Part shown: piece by piece, positions 49,536-50,604 of the stretch | Layout of the letters: the number at the start of each line of letters is the position of its first letter | How positions within the stretch are numbered: the stretch's first letter is position 1 | Source: Mesorhizobium sp. M2E.F.Ca.ET.219.01.1.1 | GTDB taxonomy: Bacteria > Pseudomonadota > Alphaproteobacteria > Rhizobiales > Rhizobiaceae | Reading direction: 5' to 3' | Length of the DNA stretch: 50,604 bases | Assembly: GCF_004016445.2 (NCBI RefSeq) | Contig: NZ_SADT02000010.1 | Span: forward strand, 19,398-70,001 | Program-made: the position numbers and the translations under genes | Notes under the pieces: generated by a model | Databases searched by the model: none | Seen by the model: the letters and a program-made list of their open reading frames with translations, nothing else | Told to the model about the DNA's origin: nothing

Positions 49536-50604
49536 ATGAATGCCCTCACCCCCGCCGTGTCGACGGGACCACTGCCCGCCTCGCGGAAAATCCACAAGCC
49601 CGGCGTCCTCTACCCGCAGATCAGGGTGCCGATGCGCGAGATTTCCGTCCATCCGACGGCCGGCGAACCGCCCGTCACCGTCTACGATCCGTCCGGCCCC
49701 TACACCGATCCATCAGTCCAAACCAGCATCGAAAAAGGCCTTGCCCGGCTTCGCCACGAATGGGTCACGGCGCGTTGCGATGTCGAAGCCTATGACGGCC
49801 GCCACGTCCGGCCGGAAGACAATGGATTCGCCACCGGCGAGCGCCTGACACCGGAATTTCCGATACGCAATCGGCCGCTCAAGGCCAAGCAGGGCAAGGC
49901 GGTGACCCAACTTGCCTATGCGCGCGCCGGCATCATCACGCCAGAAATGGAGTTCGTAGCCATCCGCGAGAATCTCGGCCGCGAGGTGATGCGCGGCAAG
50001 CTGCAACGCGACGGCGAAGCCTTCGGCGCGGCGATCCCAGATTTCGTCACACCCGAATTCGTGCGCGACGAGGTGGCGCGCGGACGCGCAATCATTCCCG
50101 CCAACATCAATCATCCCGAGAGCGAACCGATGATCATCGGGCGAAATTTCCTGGTGAAGATCAACGCCAACATCGGTAACTCGGCTGTCACATCGTCGAT
50201 GGCCGAAGAGGTCGAAAAGATGGTGTGGGCGATCCGCTGGGGCGCCGATACGGTGATGGACCTGTCGACCGGCCGCAACATCCACAACATCCGCGACTGG
50301 ATCGTGCGCAATGCACCGGTGCCGATCGGCACGGTGCCGCTCTATCAGGCGCTCGAAAAGGTCGGCGGCATCGCCGAGGACCTCAACTGGGAGGTCTATC
50401 GCGACACGCTGATCGAGCAGGCCGAGCAAGGCGTCGACTATTTCACCATCCACGCCGGCGTGCGGCTGCACTACATACCGCTGACCGTCGACCGGGTCAC
50501 GGGCATCGTCTCGCGCGGCGGCTCGATCATGGCCAAATGGTGCCTGCACCATCACCGGGAGAGCTTCCTCTACGAGCATTTCGAGGAGATCTGCGACATC
50601 GCCA
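49536..50604 (+). CDS. thiC: ThiC, HMP-phosphate synthase (partial, runs off window)
   Basis: ThiC converts aminoimidazole ribotide to the thiamine pyrimidine (HMP-P) by radical SAM chemistry. The first 356 codons are present from the ATG MNALTPAVSTG, which follows AAAGGAG. Recognisable ThiC stretches are VTVYDPSGPYTDP, RNRPLKAKQGKAVTQLAYAR, ITPEMEFVAIREN, INHPESEPMIIGRNFLVKIN, NIGNSAVTSSMAEEVEKMVW, GADTVMDLSTG and GVDYFTIHAGVRL. The C-terminal Fe-S cysteine motif lies beyond the window. High GC and regular codon use contrast with the decayed DNA upstream. It is controlled by the TPP riboswitch and is probably the first gene of a thi operon. Confidence 0.97.
   Translation, partial: MNALTPAVSTGPLPASRKIHKPGVLYPQIRVPMREISVHPTAGEPPVTVYDPSGPYTDPSVQTSIEKGLARLRHEWVTARCDVEAYDGRHVRPEDNGFATGERLTPEFPIRNRPLKAKQGKAVTQLAYARAGIITPEMEFVAIRENLGREVMRGKLQRDGEAFGAAIPDFVTPEFVRDEVARGRAIIPANINHPESEPMIIGRNFLVKINANIGNSAVTSSMAEEVEKMVWAIRWGADTVMDLSTGRNIHNIRDWIVRNAPVPIGTVPLYQALEKVGGIAEDLNWEVYRDTLIEQAEQGVDYFTIHAGVRLHYIPLTVDRVTGIVSRGGSIMAKWCLHHHRESFLYEHFEEICDIA

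Noticed and set aside
1..50604. CRISPR arrays and tRNA/rRNA genes
   Set aside because: I looked for regularly spaced direct repeats and for cloverleaf-like or rRNA-like sequence and saw none.

Overview
The window looks like part of the symbiosis region (island or plasmid) of a nodulating alphaproteobacterium, most likely a Mesorhizobium. It is GC-rich and carries the common nodulation genes nodABCIJ, the host-specificity genes nodFE and nodH, an intact nodD and four nod boxes. NifA/sigma-54-type promoter elements are also present. The genus is inferred from gene content only. The region is a mosaic: intact operons are separated by frameshifted, truncated or fused gene remnants and one degraded insertion sequence.

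Layout. 1-17,940 is the nodulation block. A nodFE unit (nod box, decayed nodA start, nodF, nodE) occurs twice as a near-identical direct repeat with a 15,792 bp period (1-1842 and 15793-17634). Between the copies lie an IS110-type remnant, intact nodD, a sugar-isomerase-like gene, a LacI-family regulator, dctA with a perfect sigma-54 promoter, nodH, and nodABCIJ behind its own nod box. Every nod box is divergently paired with a nodD or a nodD remnant. Together the intact genes predict an exported, 6-O-sulfated lipochitooligosaccharide carrying a NodFE-type polyunsaturated acyl chain.

17,940-26,150 is a graveyard holding remnants of a multicopper oxidase, cysteine synthase, thioredoxin-like protein, sugar-binding protein and M16 peptidase. 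The intact genes in it are a TauD-like dioxygenase, gltD and a SAM methyltransferase. Two NifA-type regulatory clusters stand in front of the redoxin remnant and in front of the peptidase remnant plus methyltransferase.

26,750-45,900 looks like a defense island. It contains (i) a tight three-gene operon: calcineurin-like phosphoesterase, ORC/CDC6-like AAA ATPase, and an unrecognised protein with two CARF-like halves; (ii) a truncated Mrr-like nuclease; (iii) a long AAA_13 ATPase with a CxxC hook and a C-terminal HEPN-like motif; (iv) an operon of a DUF4011/superfamily 1 helicase/Vsr-like nuclease/DUF3320 giant protein with SbcD- and SbcC-like proteins; and (v) a DUF433/DUF5615 toxin-antitoxin pair. 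The three-gene operon is the best candidate for an undescribed system.

45,900-50,604 holds an scpB remnant, a small conserved-looking gene, and a TPP riboswitch followed by thiC, which runs off the window end.
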